A DNA stretch of 64,000 bases from Melghirimyces thermohalophilus (GTDB taxonomy: Bacteria; Bacillota; Bacilli; Thermoactinomycetales; DSM-45169), in contig NZ_FMZA01000009.1 of the NCBI RefSeq assembly GCF_900102685.1, positions 62,001-126,000 on the forward strand. Reading direction: 5' to 3'. Below the pieces are notes generated by a model. That model saw only the letters and a list, made by a program, of their open reading frames with translations. It was not told where the DNA came from and did no database searches. Numbering within the stretch: position 1 is the stretch's first letter; each line of letters begins with the position of its first letter. Shown here piece after piece: positions 51,497-60,111 of this stretch. A program made the position numbers and the translations under genes.

Positions 51497-51910
51497 GCTT
51501 TGGAAGGGGTGTGACCGTGCATGGGAGCGCTGTGCGTTCATGATTGCCCTCCTGGAAGAATGTTGATTTAATAGATTAATGGCTTGTTTTTGATAAGGGG
51601 ACTTTCTCCTGCCCTTATAGCATCGCTGAGCTGATGGGGGGAGGGAAGAATCAGCGTGTGAAAAACGCCCATCTATAGGGTAAGCTTGGCGAAGGATTCG
51701 CTTGGCCCGAGCCGGATGCTGGCAAAGTCGCACGACTCGGTCTGGACAATCGGGAAGGAGAGTCTAGGGGGGCGGTGTTGCAGGCATCAGGTATGCTTAC
51801 CAATCTGATCAGCGGCAGTGGATGGGTGAGGAGGAAAGCGTTGCGTTTCGTCCAGTTTTGGGTTAGCATGGGAATATCGTGAACCCGCTATACGAGGAGT
51901 GCATAATGTT
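51497..51910. other. Gene-free region before ywzB
   Basis: About 410 bases with no supported gene. It contains short hairpins (for example GCGAA/TTCGC near 51691-51703) and the ywzB promoter at its end. No riboswitch class was recognised. Confidence 0.5.
51841..51869 (+). promoter_or_regulatory. Probable sigma-A promoter of ywzB-ywmB-murA
   Basis: TTGCGT (51841-51846) and TAGCAT (51864-51869) are separated by 17 bases, about 41 bases before the ywzB start. Confidence 0.5.
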
Positions 51911-52153
51911 ATGGATGGAGCGACGGGCTTTGCCGTCTCCGCACTCGTCAACATCCTGCTGTCCCTCGCCGGGATTGCCCTGAGCTGGTGGGTCTTGCAG
52001 AATGTTCGCCTGGACCTGTTCCTCCGGGAACCAAAGGGTATTCAGGCCAAAGTCTTATATATCCTGCTTTCCATCATCTTTGGTCACGGCTTGGCTTCCT
52101 TTTTAAACGATTACATGAGCTGGTCTCAAATGCTCGGTTCCTTGTTCGGATAG
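51911..52153 (+). CDS. ywzB: DUF1146 small membrane protein (YwzB type)
   Basis: This 80-residue protein has two hydrophobic helices (VSALVNILLSLAGIALSWWVL and VLYILLSIIFGHGLASFLND by parts) with the intervening LFLREPKGIQAK loop, the DUF1146 pattern. Bacillus subtilis ywzB lies just downstream of the atp operon and upstream of ywmB-murAA, so synteny supports the name. The ATG at 51911 lies 11 bases after GAGGAG; a GTG at 51899 is too close. Function is unknown. Confidence 0.88.
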   Translation: MDGATGFAVSALVNILLSLAGIALSWWVLQNVRLDLFLREPKGIQAKVLYILLSIIFGHGLASFLNDYMSWSQMLGSLFG

Positions 52154-52226
52154 AGGGGTACTGCCGGGTATAACCTCTTTCTGTATCGTGAACAATGGTT
52201 GAAAAAGATGCAGGGAGAGGGCATAT

Positions 52227-52967
52227 ATGATACAAAAGTGGTTTGGAATTCCAGCTTTGCTGCTCTTATCCGTTTTGCTGATCGCTTTCTCGTCCACCTT
52301 TACGGAAGATGATCAAATGGAACTAGTTCGCGCTTTTGAGCGTATGGATGTGGAAGCCACCCGGTACATGGTACATCATGGTGGTCGCATCGATCGCCGT
52401 TTAACAGGGGAAGAGGTGCACCAACTGGCGGACGGGTTGGCAGATGAGCTGAGTCTGGGGGATGCCCAGATTGAGCGCAGGTCGGACGGGACGCGTTTGG
52501 AAGCGGCCGGAACATGGTCTCGAAACATTCAGGTGGAATTGACCGTTATCAACGATAGGCCTCAGCCCCAGCGTGTGCAGCCATATCTTGCTATTCGTGT
52601 TTCTGGGAGTGAACTCCACCGGTCCCAACTGCTGCAGGTGCGCAACCGTCTCCATCGCGCATTGCATCAATATCGGATCCAACCCCGCACTCATTTCTCC
52701 ATACAGGGAACGGTTTCGATGGAGCGAGCTGACAGACACGGACGGGAAGCGTTGATCCGCCGGGTGATGAAAGCATTAGGGGCCAGAGAAGTGGAATCGA
52801 TGCGGACGGATAGAACCACCAGTGTGTCCGCATACACCCCTCTTTTCACCGGGGGTTTGAAAACCGGGGGTGGTATCATGAATGTTCAGATTGCCGCAAA
52901 GGCCGGTCAAGAAGATCGCCAGATGATTCTCACCCTTGGAACCCCGATCATCACGATAGAATATTAG
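52227..52967 (+). CDS. ywmB: YwmB-family secreted protein
   Basis: This 246-residue protein has an N-terminal hydrophobic segment (residues 8 to 22) that is a signal peptide or anchor, followed by a soluble domain of the DUF1779/YwmB type, which has a TATA-box-binding-like fold in the known structure of the Bacillus subtilis homolog. It lies between ywzB and murA, exactly as in Bacillus subtilis. The ATG at 52227 follows GGGAGAGGG. Its function is not known; envelope-related work is inferred only from its neighbours. Confidence 0.85.
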   Translation: MIQKWFGIPALLLLSVLLIAFSSTFTEDDQMELVRAFERMDVEATRYMVHHGGRIDRRLTGEEVHQLADGLADELSLGDAQIERRSDGTRLEAAGTWSRNIQVELTVINDRPQPQRVQPYLAIRVSGSELHRSQLLQVRNRLHRALHQYRIQPRTHFSIQGTVSMERADRHGREALIRRVMKALGAREVESMRTDRTTSVSAYTPLFTGGLKTGGGIMNVQIAAKAGQEDRQMILTLGTPIITIEY

Positions 52968-52988
52968 TTATTCTCGGAGGGAAGATTC

Positions 52989-54293
52989 TTGGACAAAATC
53001 ATTGTACGGGGTGGCAAACGGTTGAAGGGGCGAGTTCGGGTCCACGGCGCAAAGAACGCCGTCCTACCCATCATCGCCGCTTCCATCCTGTCCTCCCGGG
53101 GAGAGATCCTCATCCGGGATGTCCCCATGCTGGAAGATGTCAAAACGATCACCCAGTTGCTGCTCAGTATGGGTATCCGCACTGAACTGGACGAAAAAGC
53201 TGAAACCGTACGGATCCAAGCGGAACATGTGGAGCAAACGGAAGCTCCCTATGATCTGGTGCGCAAAATGCGGGCTTCCTTCTTGGTAATGGGTCCCCTG
53301 TTGGCTCGCAAAAAACATGCCCGGATCCCGCTGCCCGGCGGCTGTGCCATCGGAAGCCGACCGATCGACCAACACCTGAAAGGCCTGGAAGCGATGGGTG
53401 CCGAATTCCACATCGGTCAGGGCTTTATTGAGGGGACGGTTCCCGATCGCCTGCGTGGGGCTCGCATCTACCTGGATGTGGCCAGTGTCGGAGCAACGGA
53501 AAACATCATGATGGCCGCCGCGCTGGCCAAGGGGCGCACGGTGATTGAAAATGCCGCCTGTGAACCGGAGGTTGTCGACCTGGCCAATTTCATCAATGCC
53601 ATGGGTGGACAGGTTCGCGGTGCAGGTACCGATACGATCCGGGTGGTCGGAAAAGATTTTCTTCGGGGAACGGAGTACACGGTTATTCCCGACCGGATCG
53701 AAGCTGGAACCTATATGGCGGCTGCGGCGATCACCGGTGGCGAAGTCTTCGTCGAAGGGGCGATCACCGACCACCTCAATCCCGTTATCGCCAAATTTCG
53801 GGAAATGGGTGTGGAGATGGTGGAAGGGGAGAACGGTATTCATGTCCGGGCGGACCAACCGCTCAAGCCGGTAGATGTTAAAACCCTTCCCTATCCCGGT
53901 TTTCCGACGGATATGCAATCTCAGATGATGGCGCTTCTGCTGAACGCCGAGGGGAACAGCGTGTTGACGGAGACGGTCTTTGAAAACCGGTTTATGCACG
54001 TGGAAGAGATGAAGCGAATGGGAGCCCAGATGAGGATTGACGGCCGGTCGGTTTTGATCGAAGGTGGACATCCCCTGTCCGGTGCTGAAGTGAAAGCGAC
54101 TGATTTGAGAGCCGGTGCGGCTCTGGTGCTGGTCGGACTGGTGGCGCAGGGAGAGACAGCAGTGACGGAACTGCATCATATCGACCGCGGGTATGTTGGA
54201 TTGGTCGAAAAGCTTCGCTCCCTTGGAGCCGATATTGAACGGATCTCCGAAGAAACGGGAGAGAAAGTCAATATCCAGCACTCATTTGCGTAA
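52989..54293 (+). CDS. murA: UDP-GlcNAc 1-carboxyvinyltransferase, main isozyme
   Basis: This is the second MurA paralog in the window and probably the main one by synteny with murAA. The active-site Cys is C119 in [30 protein letters not shown] and the C-terminal [13 protein letters not shown] are present. It has 434 residues, about 19 more than the MurZ copy, mostly at the C-terminus. The TTG at 52989 follows CGGAGGG. A strong terminator follows, and spoIID is next, as in Bacillus subtilis. Confidence 0.97.
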   Translation: MDKIIVRGGKRLKGRVRVHGAKNAVLPIIAASILSSRGEILIRDVPMLEDVKTITQLLLSMGIRTELDEKAETVRIQAEHVEQTEAPYDLVRKMRASFLVMGPLLARKKHARIPLPGGCAIGSRPIDQHLKGLEAMGAEFHIGQGFIEGTVPDRLRGARIYLDVASVGATENIMMAAALAKGRTVIENAACEPEVVDLANFINAMGGQVRGAGTDTIRVVGKDFLRGTEYTVIPDRIEAGTYMAAAAITGGEVFVEGAITDHLNPVIAKFREMGVEMVEGENGIHVRADQPLKPVDVKTLPYPGFPTDMQSQMMALLLNAEGNSVLTETVFENRFMHVEEMKRMGAQMRIDGRSVLIEGGHPLSGAEVKATDLRAGAALVLVGLVAQGETAVTELHHIDRGYVGLVEKLRSLGADIERISEETGEKVNIQHSFA

Positions 54294-54304
54294 AATATAA
54301 GAGT

Positions 54305-54344
54305 AGAGGAGCCGCAGCCTGTGGAGCTGCGGCTCCTCTTTTTG
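54305..54344 (+). terminator. Terminator of murA
   Basis: A perfect 14-bp stem (54305-54318 with 54326-54339) is followed by a T run to 54343. Confidence 0.95.
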
Positions 54345-54351
54345 TGATGGG

Positions 54352-54380
54352 TTCTATCCCGGAGGGCAGGTTCATAGGTT
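54352..54380 (+). promoter_or_regulatory. Candidate sigma-E promoter of spoIID
   Basis: CATAGGTT (54373-54380) resembles the sigma-E -10 CATAcanT; the -35 candidate TTCTATC (54352-54358) at 14 bases is weak. spoIID is sigma-E dependent in Bacillus subtilis. Confidence 0.35.
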
Positions 54381-54428
54381 GAAAAAGAGGTTGTCCCTCG
54401 GATGATTTCCCACAGGAGGCGGATCCCA

Positions 54429-55463
54429 TTGCATAAAGGAATGTTGTTGTTAACGGTGTTGTTGATCGGGGTGATGATCGCCATTCCGGCGATCCTGGTC
54501 CGGTTTGACGATGAGGATCCGTTAACCAAAAACAATGCCTCCGGCCAAACGGCGCTCGATTCCGGTCCTACGATCAAAGTGTATCTGACGGAGGAAAAAC
54601 AGGTGGAGAAAGTCCCCTTGGAACGGTATATCCGGGGGGTGGTGGCGGCAGAAATGCCGGCGGATTTTCATTTAGAAGCATTGAAAGCCCAGGCGATGGT
54701 CGCCCGAACCTACATCGTGGATCGTCTGGCCAAAGGGAACTTTGATGACATGCAGGAGATGGGGGGCAAAGCGGCAGAGGCCCATGTGACCGACTCGGTG
54801 AATCACCAAGTCTATCGGAATGACGAGGCGTTGAAAGCGGAATGGGGGGATAAATACGACACCTATGTGAAGCGAATCAACCAGGCGGTGGCCGAGACAA
54901 AGGGACAGGTGATCCTGTACGAAGGGGAACCGATCTACGCCGCTTTTTTTTCAACTAGCAACGGACAAACGGAGAACTCCGAAGATTACTTCTCCTCTTC
55001 CTATCCCTACTTGCGGAGTGTCCCCTCTCCCTGGGATCAAGCCTCCCCCAAATTTAATGACCAAAAATCTTATTCGGTCCAAGAGTTTGTTCAGCATCTG
55101 ACTCAGTCCACTGGGAAAGAGGTGGCTGTCTCCGCATCTGTCGGCAATGGTTGGCTGAAGGTGATCGAGCAGACCGAAGGGGGGCGGATCGCCAAAATCC
55201 AGGTGGGCGATCAAGTGTTTACCGGACGACAAGTGAGGGAAGCGCTCGACCTGTCCTCCAGCGATTTTAAGTGGAAGGTAGAGGGTGACACGATTACCTT
55301 GACCACAGAAGGGTATGGTCATGGCGTGGGTATGAGCCAATGGGGCGCTAACTTGATGGGGAAAAAGGGGAAACGAGCAGAGGAGATTATCCACTATTAT
55401 TACCAGGGAGTCACCATCGCTGGCATGGAAAAAACACTGGCGCAGATAGAGGATGATAATTAA
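54429..55463 (+). CDS. spoIID: Stage II sporulation protein D
   Basis: SpoIID is a lytic transglycosylase of the engulfment machine (with SpoIIM and SpoIIP), cutting septal peptidoglycan from the mother-cell side. One N-terminal membrane anchor (about residues 5 to 24) is followed by the SpoIID domain with VVAAEMPADFHLEALKAQAMVARTY, which contains the catalytic Glu, and YGHGVGMSQWGANLMG. TTG 54429 is chosen since AGGAGG (54414-54419) lies nine bases before; an ATG at 54402 is an alternative that adds nine residues. The product is 344 residues. Confidence 0.95.
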   Translation: MHKGMLLLTVLLIGVMIAIPAILVRFDDEDPLTKNNASGQTALDSGPTIKVYLTEEKQVEKVPLERYIRGVVAAEMPADFHLEALKAQAMVARTYIVDRLAKGNFDDMQEMGGKAAEAHVTDSVNHQVYRNDEALKAEWGDKYDTYVKRINQAVAETKGQVILYEGEPIYAAFFSTSNGQTENSEDYFSSSYPYLRSVPSPWDQASPKFNDQKSYSVQEFVQHLTQSTGKEVAVSASVGNGWLKVIEQTEGGRIAKIQVGDQVFTGRQVREALDLSSSDFKWKVEGDTITLTTEGYGHGVGMSQWGANLMGKKGKRAEEIIHYYYQGVTIAGMEKTLAQIEDDN

Positions 55464-55631
55464 ACTCCTCTCTTCCGGGGGCCATGTCGCAGGTGAACCC
55501 ATCGTGTTTTTAAGATCGGACCCGACGGCTTTCTCATAAAAAAAGAAAGGTTTCATTTTAATAGACCGAGGATTTATACAGGTTTTGCCCCCTTCAATCT
55601 GTTAATTATATGAAAAAAAGGATGGAAAAAG

Positions 55632-55661
55632 GTATAAATCCAGGATCCCGTGGTGACAATG
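55632..55661 (+). promoter_or_regulatory. Sigma-F promoter of spoIIQ
   Basis: GTATA (55632-55636), exactly 15 bases, then GGTGACAATG (55652-55661), a full match to the sigma-F pattern GYATA-N15-GGnnAnAnT. It lies 21 bases before the spoIIQ start. Confidence 0.85.
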
Positions 55662-55681
55662 GATCCTGAGGTGATAACCAA

Positions 55682-56356
55682 ATGAAACCAGAAGACCGTA
55701 AACCGACGGGTTCGGTTGAAAAAATTCCGCGTCTGAAATGGAAAAGACTATTAGCGAAAAAATGGTTTTTCCCCGCCGTCTACCTGGCAGCCGCAGCACT
55801 CATCCTAAGCCTGGTATGGTGGTATCAAAACACCCAGGACCTGGATGTGACCAAAACCAATACCGGCTTGGAAGAGCTGATCCAGGAAGAGACGGTACCG
55901 ACGGAAAATACGGCGGAAAAGATGAAGCTTCCGGTTGCTGACGATTCCCAGGCGGAACAAGCGATGGGCTTTTATCAAGAAGCGGGTTCAGAAAAATCCA
56001 AAGAGGCGTCGTTGGTCCAATACGACAACTCTTTTTGGCCCCATTCCGGATATGACTTCGCCCGTAAGGATGGCAAAGCCTTTGACGTGAACGCCGCTAT
56101 GAGCGGGAAGGTGCTCCGAGTGGAAGAAAATCCGTTGACCGGGCATCTGGTGGAAATCAAGCATAAAGATGGCTTGGTCACCGTGTACCAAAGCTTGTCC
56201 CAAGTTGGGGTTAAAGCGGGGGATACTGTGGACCAAGGAGATAAGATTGCCGAAGCTGGCCGCAATAAATTTGAAAAAGAAGCCGGCGTCCACCTCCACT
56301 TCGAGGTCCGCAAAGACAATAAAACCGTTGATCCGGGCCGCTATGTAAACCAATAA
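55682..56356 (+). CDS. spoIIQ: SpoIIQ-like M23-fold engulfment protein
   Basis: SpoIIQ is a forespore membrane protein whose LytM domain zips to mother-cell SpoIIIAH across the septum. The 224-residue protein has one membrane helix (residues 30 to 47), an acidic linker and an M23 fold from about 115. Potential zinc ligands remain (H121 and D125 in HSGYD, H204/H206 in VHLHFE), but the YAH catalytic His of active M23 enzymes is replaced (VYQSLS, about 169 to 173). A structural role is thus likely. It follows spoIID and has a sigma-F-type promoter. Confidence 0.93.
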   Translation: MKPEDRKPTGSVEKIPRLKWKRLLAKKWFFPAVYLAAAALILSLVWWYQNTQDLDVTKTNTGLEELIQEETVPTENTAEKMKLPVADDSQAEQAMGFYQEAGSEKSKEASLVQYDNSFWPHSGYDFARKDGKAFDVNAAMSGKVLRVEENPLTGHLVEIKHKDGLVTVYQSLSQVGVKAGDTVDQGDKIAEAGRNKFEKEAGVHLHFEVRKDNKTVDPGRYVNQ

Positions 56357-56372
56357 AAACTGCCAAGCGTCT

Positions 56373-56395
56373 CCGCTCCTTCGGGAGCGGTTTTT
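56373..56395 (+). terminator. Terminator of spoIIQ
   Basis: CCGCTCC (56373-56379) and GGAGCGG (56384-56390) enclose a TTCG tetraloop; five T follow. Confidence 0.9.
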
Positions 56396-56461
56396 GTTAT
56401 CTGCAGGATCAGAATATTGGCTAAAAAAGGGGATTGAGGCTTGTCAGGGCTTGTTAGATGA

Positions 56462-56489
56462 GAATAACCGTGGGAACTGCTCATATAAT
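56462..56489 (+). promoter_or_regulatory. Sigma-E promoter of spoIIID
   Basis: CATATAAT (56482-56489) matches the sigma-E -10 CATAnnaT, and GAATAA (56462-56467) lies 14 bases upstream. In Bacillus subtilis spoIIID is first transcribed by sigma-E. Confidence 0.65.
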
Positions 56490-56522
56490 GTACCAGACAT
56501 TAGGGAGAGGGAGGCGAGGGGA

Positions 56523-56810
56523 GTGCATGATTACATCAAAGAGCGGACAGTACGAATTGGACGCTATTTTGTGGAGACCCGAAACACCGTCCGCGCCATT
56601 GCAAAAGAGTTTGGGGTTTCCAAAAGTACCGTACACAAAGATTTGACAGAACGTTTGCCCGAAATCAACTCCGAGCTGGCCAATCAGGTGAAGGAGATCC
56701 TTGAGTATCACAAAACGATCCGTCACCTTCGGGGAGGAGAGGCCACCAAAGTCAAGTATAAGAGAGCACGCCCGAAGAAGGAGAAAAGTCTGGAAACCAC
56801 CGAGGTCTAA
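56523..56810 (+). CDS. spoIIID: Sporulation transcription factor SpoIIID
   Basis: SpoIIID is a small mother-cell DNA-binding protein that switches many sigma-E genes and helps turn on sigK. The 95-residue protein starts with HDYIKERTVRIGRYFVET and contains the helix-turn-helix TVRAIAKEFGVSKSTVHKDL, nearly identical to that of Bacillus subtilis, followed by the basic C-terminal helix region RHLRGGEATKVKYKRARPKK. The GTG at 56523 follows GAGGCGAGGGGA and gives the conserved length. mbl, the usual next gene, is not found. Confidence 0.97.
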   Translation: MHDYIKERTVRIGRYFVETRNTVRAIAKEFGVSKSTVHKDLTERLPEINSELANQVKEILEYHKTIRHLRGGEATKVKYKRARPKKEKSLETTEV

Positions 56811-57118
56811 TTCCTATGTCCGCACACCCCGCCCGCCATAAATGAGGACTCCAACCGGGATCGTCTTTGAACCGCCGCACATACATAGACGGATGGCCCG
56901 TCGAGGCCGATCCCGGTTATAACCTAAGGAGGCCTCGATCTTTCTTTTTTGTTGGAAGATGCACCTTTAGTGGACTTCATTCTTCAGTTGCGATATATTT
57001 TATCTATAGAGGAAAAACCCTGGATGATTTCATTAGGATTGTACATAGTTTCCATCGGTTTTTGCTGTGGACAAGCTGACCGTGGAATGACCATAACCGC
57101 TGCTCGGAGAGGATAGCA
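56811..57118. other. Intergenic region with two competing hairpins
   Basis: About 308 bases without a gene. CCGGGATCG (56855-56863) can pair with CGATCCCGG (56906-56914), while GAGGCC (56901-56906) can pair with GGCCTC (56929-56934), which is followed by a T-rich run to about 56949. The pairings share bases 56906 and are mutually exclusive at their edge, so the second may be a terminator and the first an alternative fold. Confidence 0.6.
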
Positions 57119-57940
57119 ATGCAGCAAAAAGATAAAAAAACGATCCGGGCCAGTGAACCGGAACAAGAACGTAAACCGCTTTCAAGTGAAGAGGAAATCT
57201 CCCAATTCCCGGAAACAGAAGGGGAGGGTCTGTATTCAACCGCTCAGCCTTCCGATGATTCGGCGCCTTCGGCAAGTTCATCGGAATCAAAGGGTGACCC
57301 GGATGAAAATGGACGCAAAAACGCTCCCATCGTCAACGGAGAATCAGAAGCGGTGGCTGAAGGAACCGGGGAAGCACGGAAAGAAGAAACTTCTCCAGAT
57401 ACAGTGTTTCCTGACTCCGACGCCATGCCGAAGCAGAAAGTGGGAGAAGAGTTAGGCCCTCTTGGGGCTGGGGAGAAGGATTCTGTGGAAAAGGATCGTC
57501 AGCACGTGGACGATACCGCCGGCTCAGAGGAAAGCCTTACCGACTGGGGACAGAGTGATCCTTTTGCTCCGCCGGAAGAGTTCCGAAAGGATGAGGAAGA
57601 AGCGATCCAATCACAATCCTCTCCATCTGCAGGTGCTTCGGATGAGGGTCGCCCCTATCGCAAACCGGCTGGCGTACTCAAATGGACGAAGAAAGAGAGC
57701 GACGCAGCCGGTAAGCAGTCGGAAACAGAGCTGGCGACTACCCCTGCTGCTAAAAAGAGACGCTTCCGGCTCAATAGGAAACAAGGGCTGATGTTTGTTT
57801 TTGTCTGGCTTCCCCTTTTGTCCGTAGCGGCATTGGCCGGCGGGTTGATGATCGGTTACAGTGTCCTCGGTAACGATCCCGTTGGTGAGGTGTTTACCCG
57901 GGAGCTGTGGGAGCACTTATATAATCTGATTTACGGGTAA
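57119..57940 (+). CDS. EpuA-like membrane protein with long acidic disordered N-terminus
   Basis: The C-terminal 60 residues show a basic patch (KKRRFRLNRKQG), one membrane helix (GLMFVFVWLPLLSVAALAGGLMIGYSVLG by parts) and DPVGEVFTRELWEHLYNLI, the pattern of the EpuA family often labelled DNA-directed RNA polymerase subunit beta by association. The first 200 or so residues are rich in Glu, Ser, Pro and Asp and look disordered. Such proteins are usually 60 to 100 residues, so the 273-residue length is unusual. The ATG at 57119 follows GGAGAGGA. Function unknown. Confidence 0.75.
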   Translation: MQQKDKKTIRASEPEQERKPLSSEEEISQFPETEGEGLYSTAQPSDDSAPSASSSESKGDPDENGRKNAPIVNGESEAVAEGTGEARKEETSPDTVFPDSDAMPKQKVGEELGPLGAGEKDSVEKDRQHVDDTAGSEESLTDWGQSDPFAPPEEFRKDEEEAIQSQSSPSAGASDEGRPYRKPAGVLKWTKKESDAAGKQSETELATTPAAKKRRFRLNRKQGLMFVFVWLPLLSVAALAGGLMIGYSVLGNDPVGEVFTRELWEHLYNLIYG

Positions 57941-58055
57941 ACCCCCGCCCCCGCCTAACCCGATCGGTGGTGACGGGTTCTTTTCACGCCTTGGGAGTGT
58001 CCGTCCTGCTTCGGGGGCAATTTTTCTGGTGGGCAGCCATGAGGAGGGATCCCGA

Positions 58056-58577
58056 TTGAACATACCCAATACGGTCACCCTGTTTCGCTTCATCCTCATT
58101 CCCATCTATTTGTGGATTTTCTTTTCTGAGATTCCTCATCGGATGGAATGGGCCTTTTTTGTCCTTCTGCTGGCCGGAATGACAGATGTGGTGGATGGTT
58201 ATCTGGCGAGGAAAAATAAACAGGTGACACAATTGGGAATCATGTTGGATCCTCTAGCGGACAAACTGATGATGCTGGCCGTTTTTCTCTCCTTGCTCGC
58301 CTCACAACGTATCAGCATCCCTGCCGCTTTGGCCATATTTTTGCGGGATTTGGGGATGATCATCGCTTCTGCCTTTTTTCATTTTCAGGGAAAACTGACG
58401 GTGCCGGCTAATCTGATGGGAAAGCTGACGACGGTCTTATATTACATCGCCCTCTCCCTCCTGATGTTTGATCATCCCATCGGCGGAGAGTTTCTGTGGG
58501 GTGTGATCATTTTTTCCTTTTTGACCTCGTTTGTCTACCTATTTCAATTTAAGCAGATCAACCAAAAGATCATGTAA
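58056..58577 (+). CDS. pgsA: CDP-diacylglycerol-glycerol-3-phosphate 3-phosphatidyltransferase
   Basis: PgsA makes phosphatidylglycerophosphate, the precursor of phosphatidylglycerol and cardiolipin. The CDP-alcohol phosphotransferase motif DGx2ARx8Gx3Dx3D is complete in VVDGYLARKNKQVTQLG and IMLDPLADK. The 173-residue protein has about five to six membrane helices. The TTG at 58056 lies seven bases after GAGGAGGG and gives the family N-terminus NIPNTVTLFRFILIPIY. A related CDP-alcohol transferase of other specificity is possible but less likely. Confidence 0.92.
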   Translation: MNIPNTVTLFRFILIPIYLWIFFSEIPHRMEWAFFVLLLAGMTDVVDGYLARKNKQVTQLGIMLDPLADKLMMLAVFLSLLASQRISIPAALAIFLRDLGMIIASAFFHFQGKLTVPANLMGKLTTVLYYIALSLLMFDHPIGGEFLWGVIIFSFLTSFVYLFQFKQINQKIM

Positions 58578-58611
58578 TGAAATCTGTACTCGTTGTCGGA
58601 GGTGTCCGTTA

Positions 58612-59928
58612 TTGAATGATCGAAATATCACCCGGGCGTTTGTGGTAGAAACACCCTCTGTTCCGGGAAACTTAGGAAAAGTGGCCACAGCTATCGGCTT
58701 CTCCGGTGGAGATATCGGTGAAGTGGAGACCGTTCAGGTGGGTCCGACATCGACTCTTCGCACCTTTACCGTTCACTGCGACCATGAAGAGCAATTAAAA
58801 CAGATACAAGAAGCGATTCGCGAACTGGGAGGCGGGATTCGCCTGCATGCGGTATCCGATGATGTGTTGCGGGCCCATGAAGGTGGAAAAATTCACATGA
58901 CCAGTCGCTTCGATGTCCGCTCTCTCGCGGACCTGCGCCGGGTGTACACCCCCGGCGTCGCCAACGTTTGCCGAGTGATCGAGGAAGAGCCGGAGAAAGC
59001 GCGTCTCTACACCAGCATCGGTAACACGGTCGCCATCGTGACCGACGGGACGGCCATACTTGGGTTGGGGGATATCGGACCGGTGGCCGGTATGCCTGTG
59101 ATGGAAGGAAAAGCGGCATTGTTTGACCGTTTCGTCGGAATCAGCGGCATTCCCATTCTATTGTCGAGCCAGGACCCGGATGAGATGGTTCGGACCGTCA
59201 AAACCATTTCCCCCGGCTTTGGCGGTATTCTGCTGGAGGATATCGGCTCTCCCCGTTGTTTTGAGATTGAAGAGCGACTAAAAAATGAACTGGACATCCC
59301 TGTGATGCATGACGATCAACACGGAACCGCAGTGGTGACTCTGGCTGCGGTGATCTCGGCCGCCCGCAGTGTCGGAGTCGACTTGAAAGATGCCGTGGTT
59401 GGTCAAATCGGCCTCGGCGCCGCCGGCCTGGCCTGTTGTCGGATGTATATGGCTTATGGGGTTCCCAAAGTGATAGGGGCGGATAAATCGGATGCCGCCA
59501 AAAAACGGTTGCAGCAGCACGGCGGCGAGCCAGTGGATAGCGTCGAGGAGCTGTTGAAACAGTCGGATATTGTGGTGGCCACCACTGGCGTGCCTGGTCT
59601 GATACAGGAGAAATGGGTCCGAGACGGGCATATCATTCTCGCTTTGTCCAACCCCAAGCCGGAAATCGAACCCGAAGCGGCTCAATCGGCAGGGGCGGCC
59701 TATGCTGCAGATGGCCGCTCCGTTAACAACATCCTCGGGTTTCCCGGCATTTTTCGAGGCGTTCTCAATGCCCGGTCCAGCGAGATCAGTCATGAGATGC
59801 TAGTCGCTGCCGCTGAGGCGATCGCTGATCAAACCAAACCCGGCGAACTGGTTCCCCACCCTTTAAACTCCCGCGTCCATCAAGTGGTGGCCCAGGCGGT
59901 GGAAACCGTCGCACAGACAGAAAAATAA
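58612..59928 (+). CDS. NAD(P)-dependent malic enzyme with N-terminal ACT domain
   Basis: This enzyme oxidatively decarboxylates malate to pyruvate. The N-terminal 80 residues resemble an ACT regulatory domain (AFVVETPSVPGNLGKVATAIG), followed by the malic core with RRVYTPGVANVCR, GTAILGLGDIGPVAGMPVMEGKAALF (by parts), VMHDDQHGTAVV and the dinucleotide fold IGLGAAGLACCRMYMAYG. It has 438 residues. The TTG at 58612 follows GGAGGTG with seven bases. Amino-acid or metabolite control through the ACT domain is inferred. Confidence 0.94.
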   Translation: MNDRNITRAFVVETPSVPGNLGKVATAIGFSGGDIGEVETVQVGPTSTLRTFTVHCDHEEQLKQIQEAIRELGGGIRLHAVSDDVLRAHEGGKIHMTSRFDVRSLADLRRVYTPGVANVCRVIEEEPEKARLYTSIGNTVAIVTDGTAILGLGDIGPVAGMPVMEGKAALFDRFVGISGIPILLSSQDPDEMVRTVKTISPGFGGILLEDIGSPRCFEIEERLKNELDIPVMHDDQHGTAVVTLAAVISAARSVGVDLKDAVVGQIGLGAAGLACCRMYMAYGVPKVIGADKSDAAKKRLQQHGGEPVDSVEELLKQSDIVVATTGVPGLIQEKWVRDGHIILALSNPKPEIEPEAAQSAGAAYAADGRSVNNILGFPGIFRGVLNARSSEISHEMLVAAAEAIADQTKPGELVPHPLNSRVHQVVAQAVETVAQTEK

Positions 59929-59941
59929 CCAGCAGAAAAGA

Positions 59942-60007
59942 GCACCGAGGGATCTTCCCCGGTGCCTTTTATTTGAACCCTTCGCGTATGACGAAGGGAC
60001 ATTTTTA
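59942..60007 (+). terminator. Double hairpin after the malic enzyme gene
   Basis: The first hairpin (59942-59951 with about 59956-59965) is followed by CTTTT; the second, CCCTTCG (59978-59984) with CGAAGGG (59992-59998), is followed by ATTTTTATT. Both look like intrinsic terminators. Confidence 0.8.
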
Positions 60008-60102
60008 TTGTAGTAAGGAATTCCTTCTTTCATACATAAAAAAGCTGAATCGAAATATCTAATCAGATGGCAGTGAAGTTTTTCGGAGCCAGAGGTGATT
60101 TG

Positions 60103-60111
60103 TGATACAAT
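60103..60111 (+). promoter_or_regulatory. Possible extended -10 of the fabZ promoter
   Basis: TGATACAAT-type text (TACAAT at 60106-60111 with TG two bases upstream) suggests an extended -10. No convincing -35 is present. Confidence 0.4.

Noticed and set aside
53064-54281. A 405-codon open frame on the minus strand
   Set aside because: Antisense shadow of murA; the composition is unlike a real protein.
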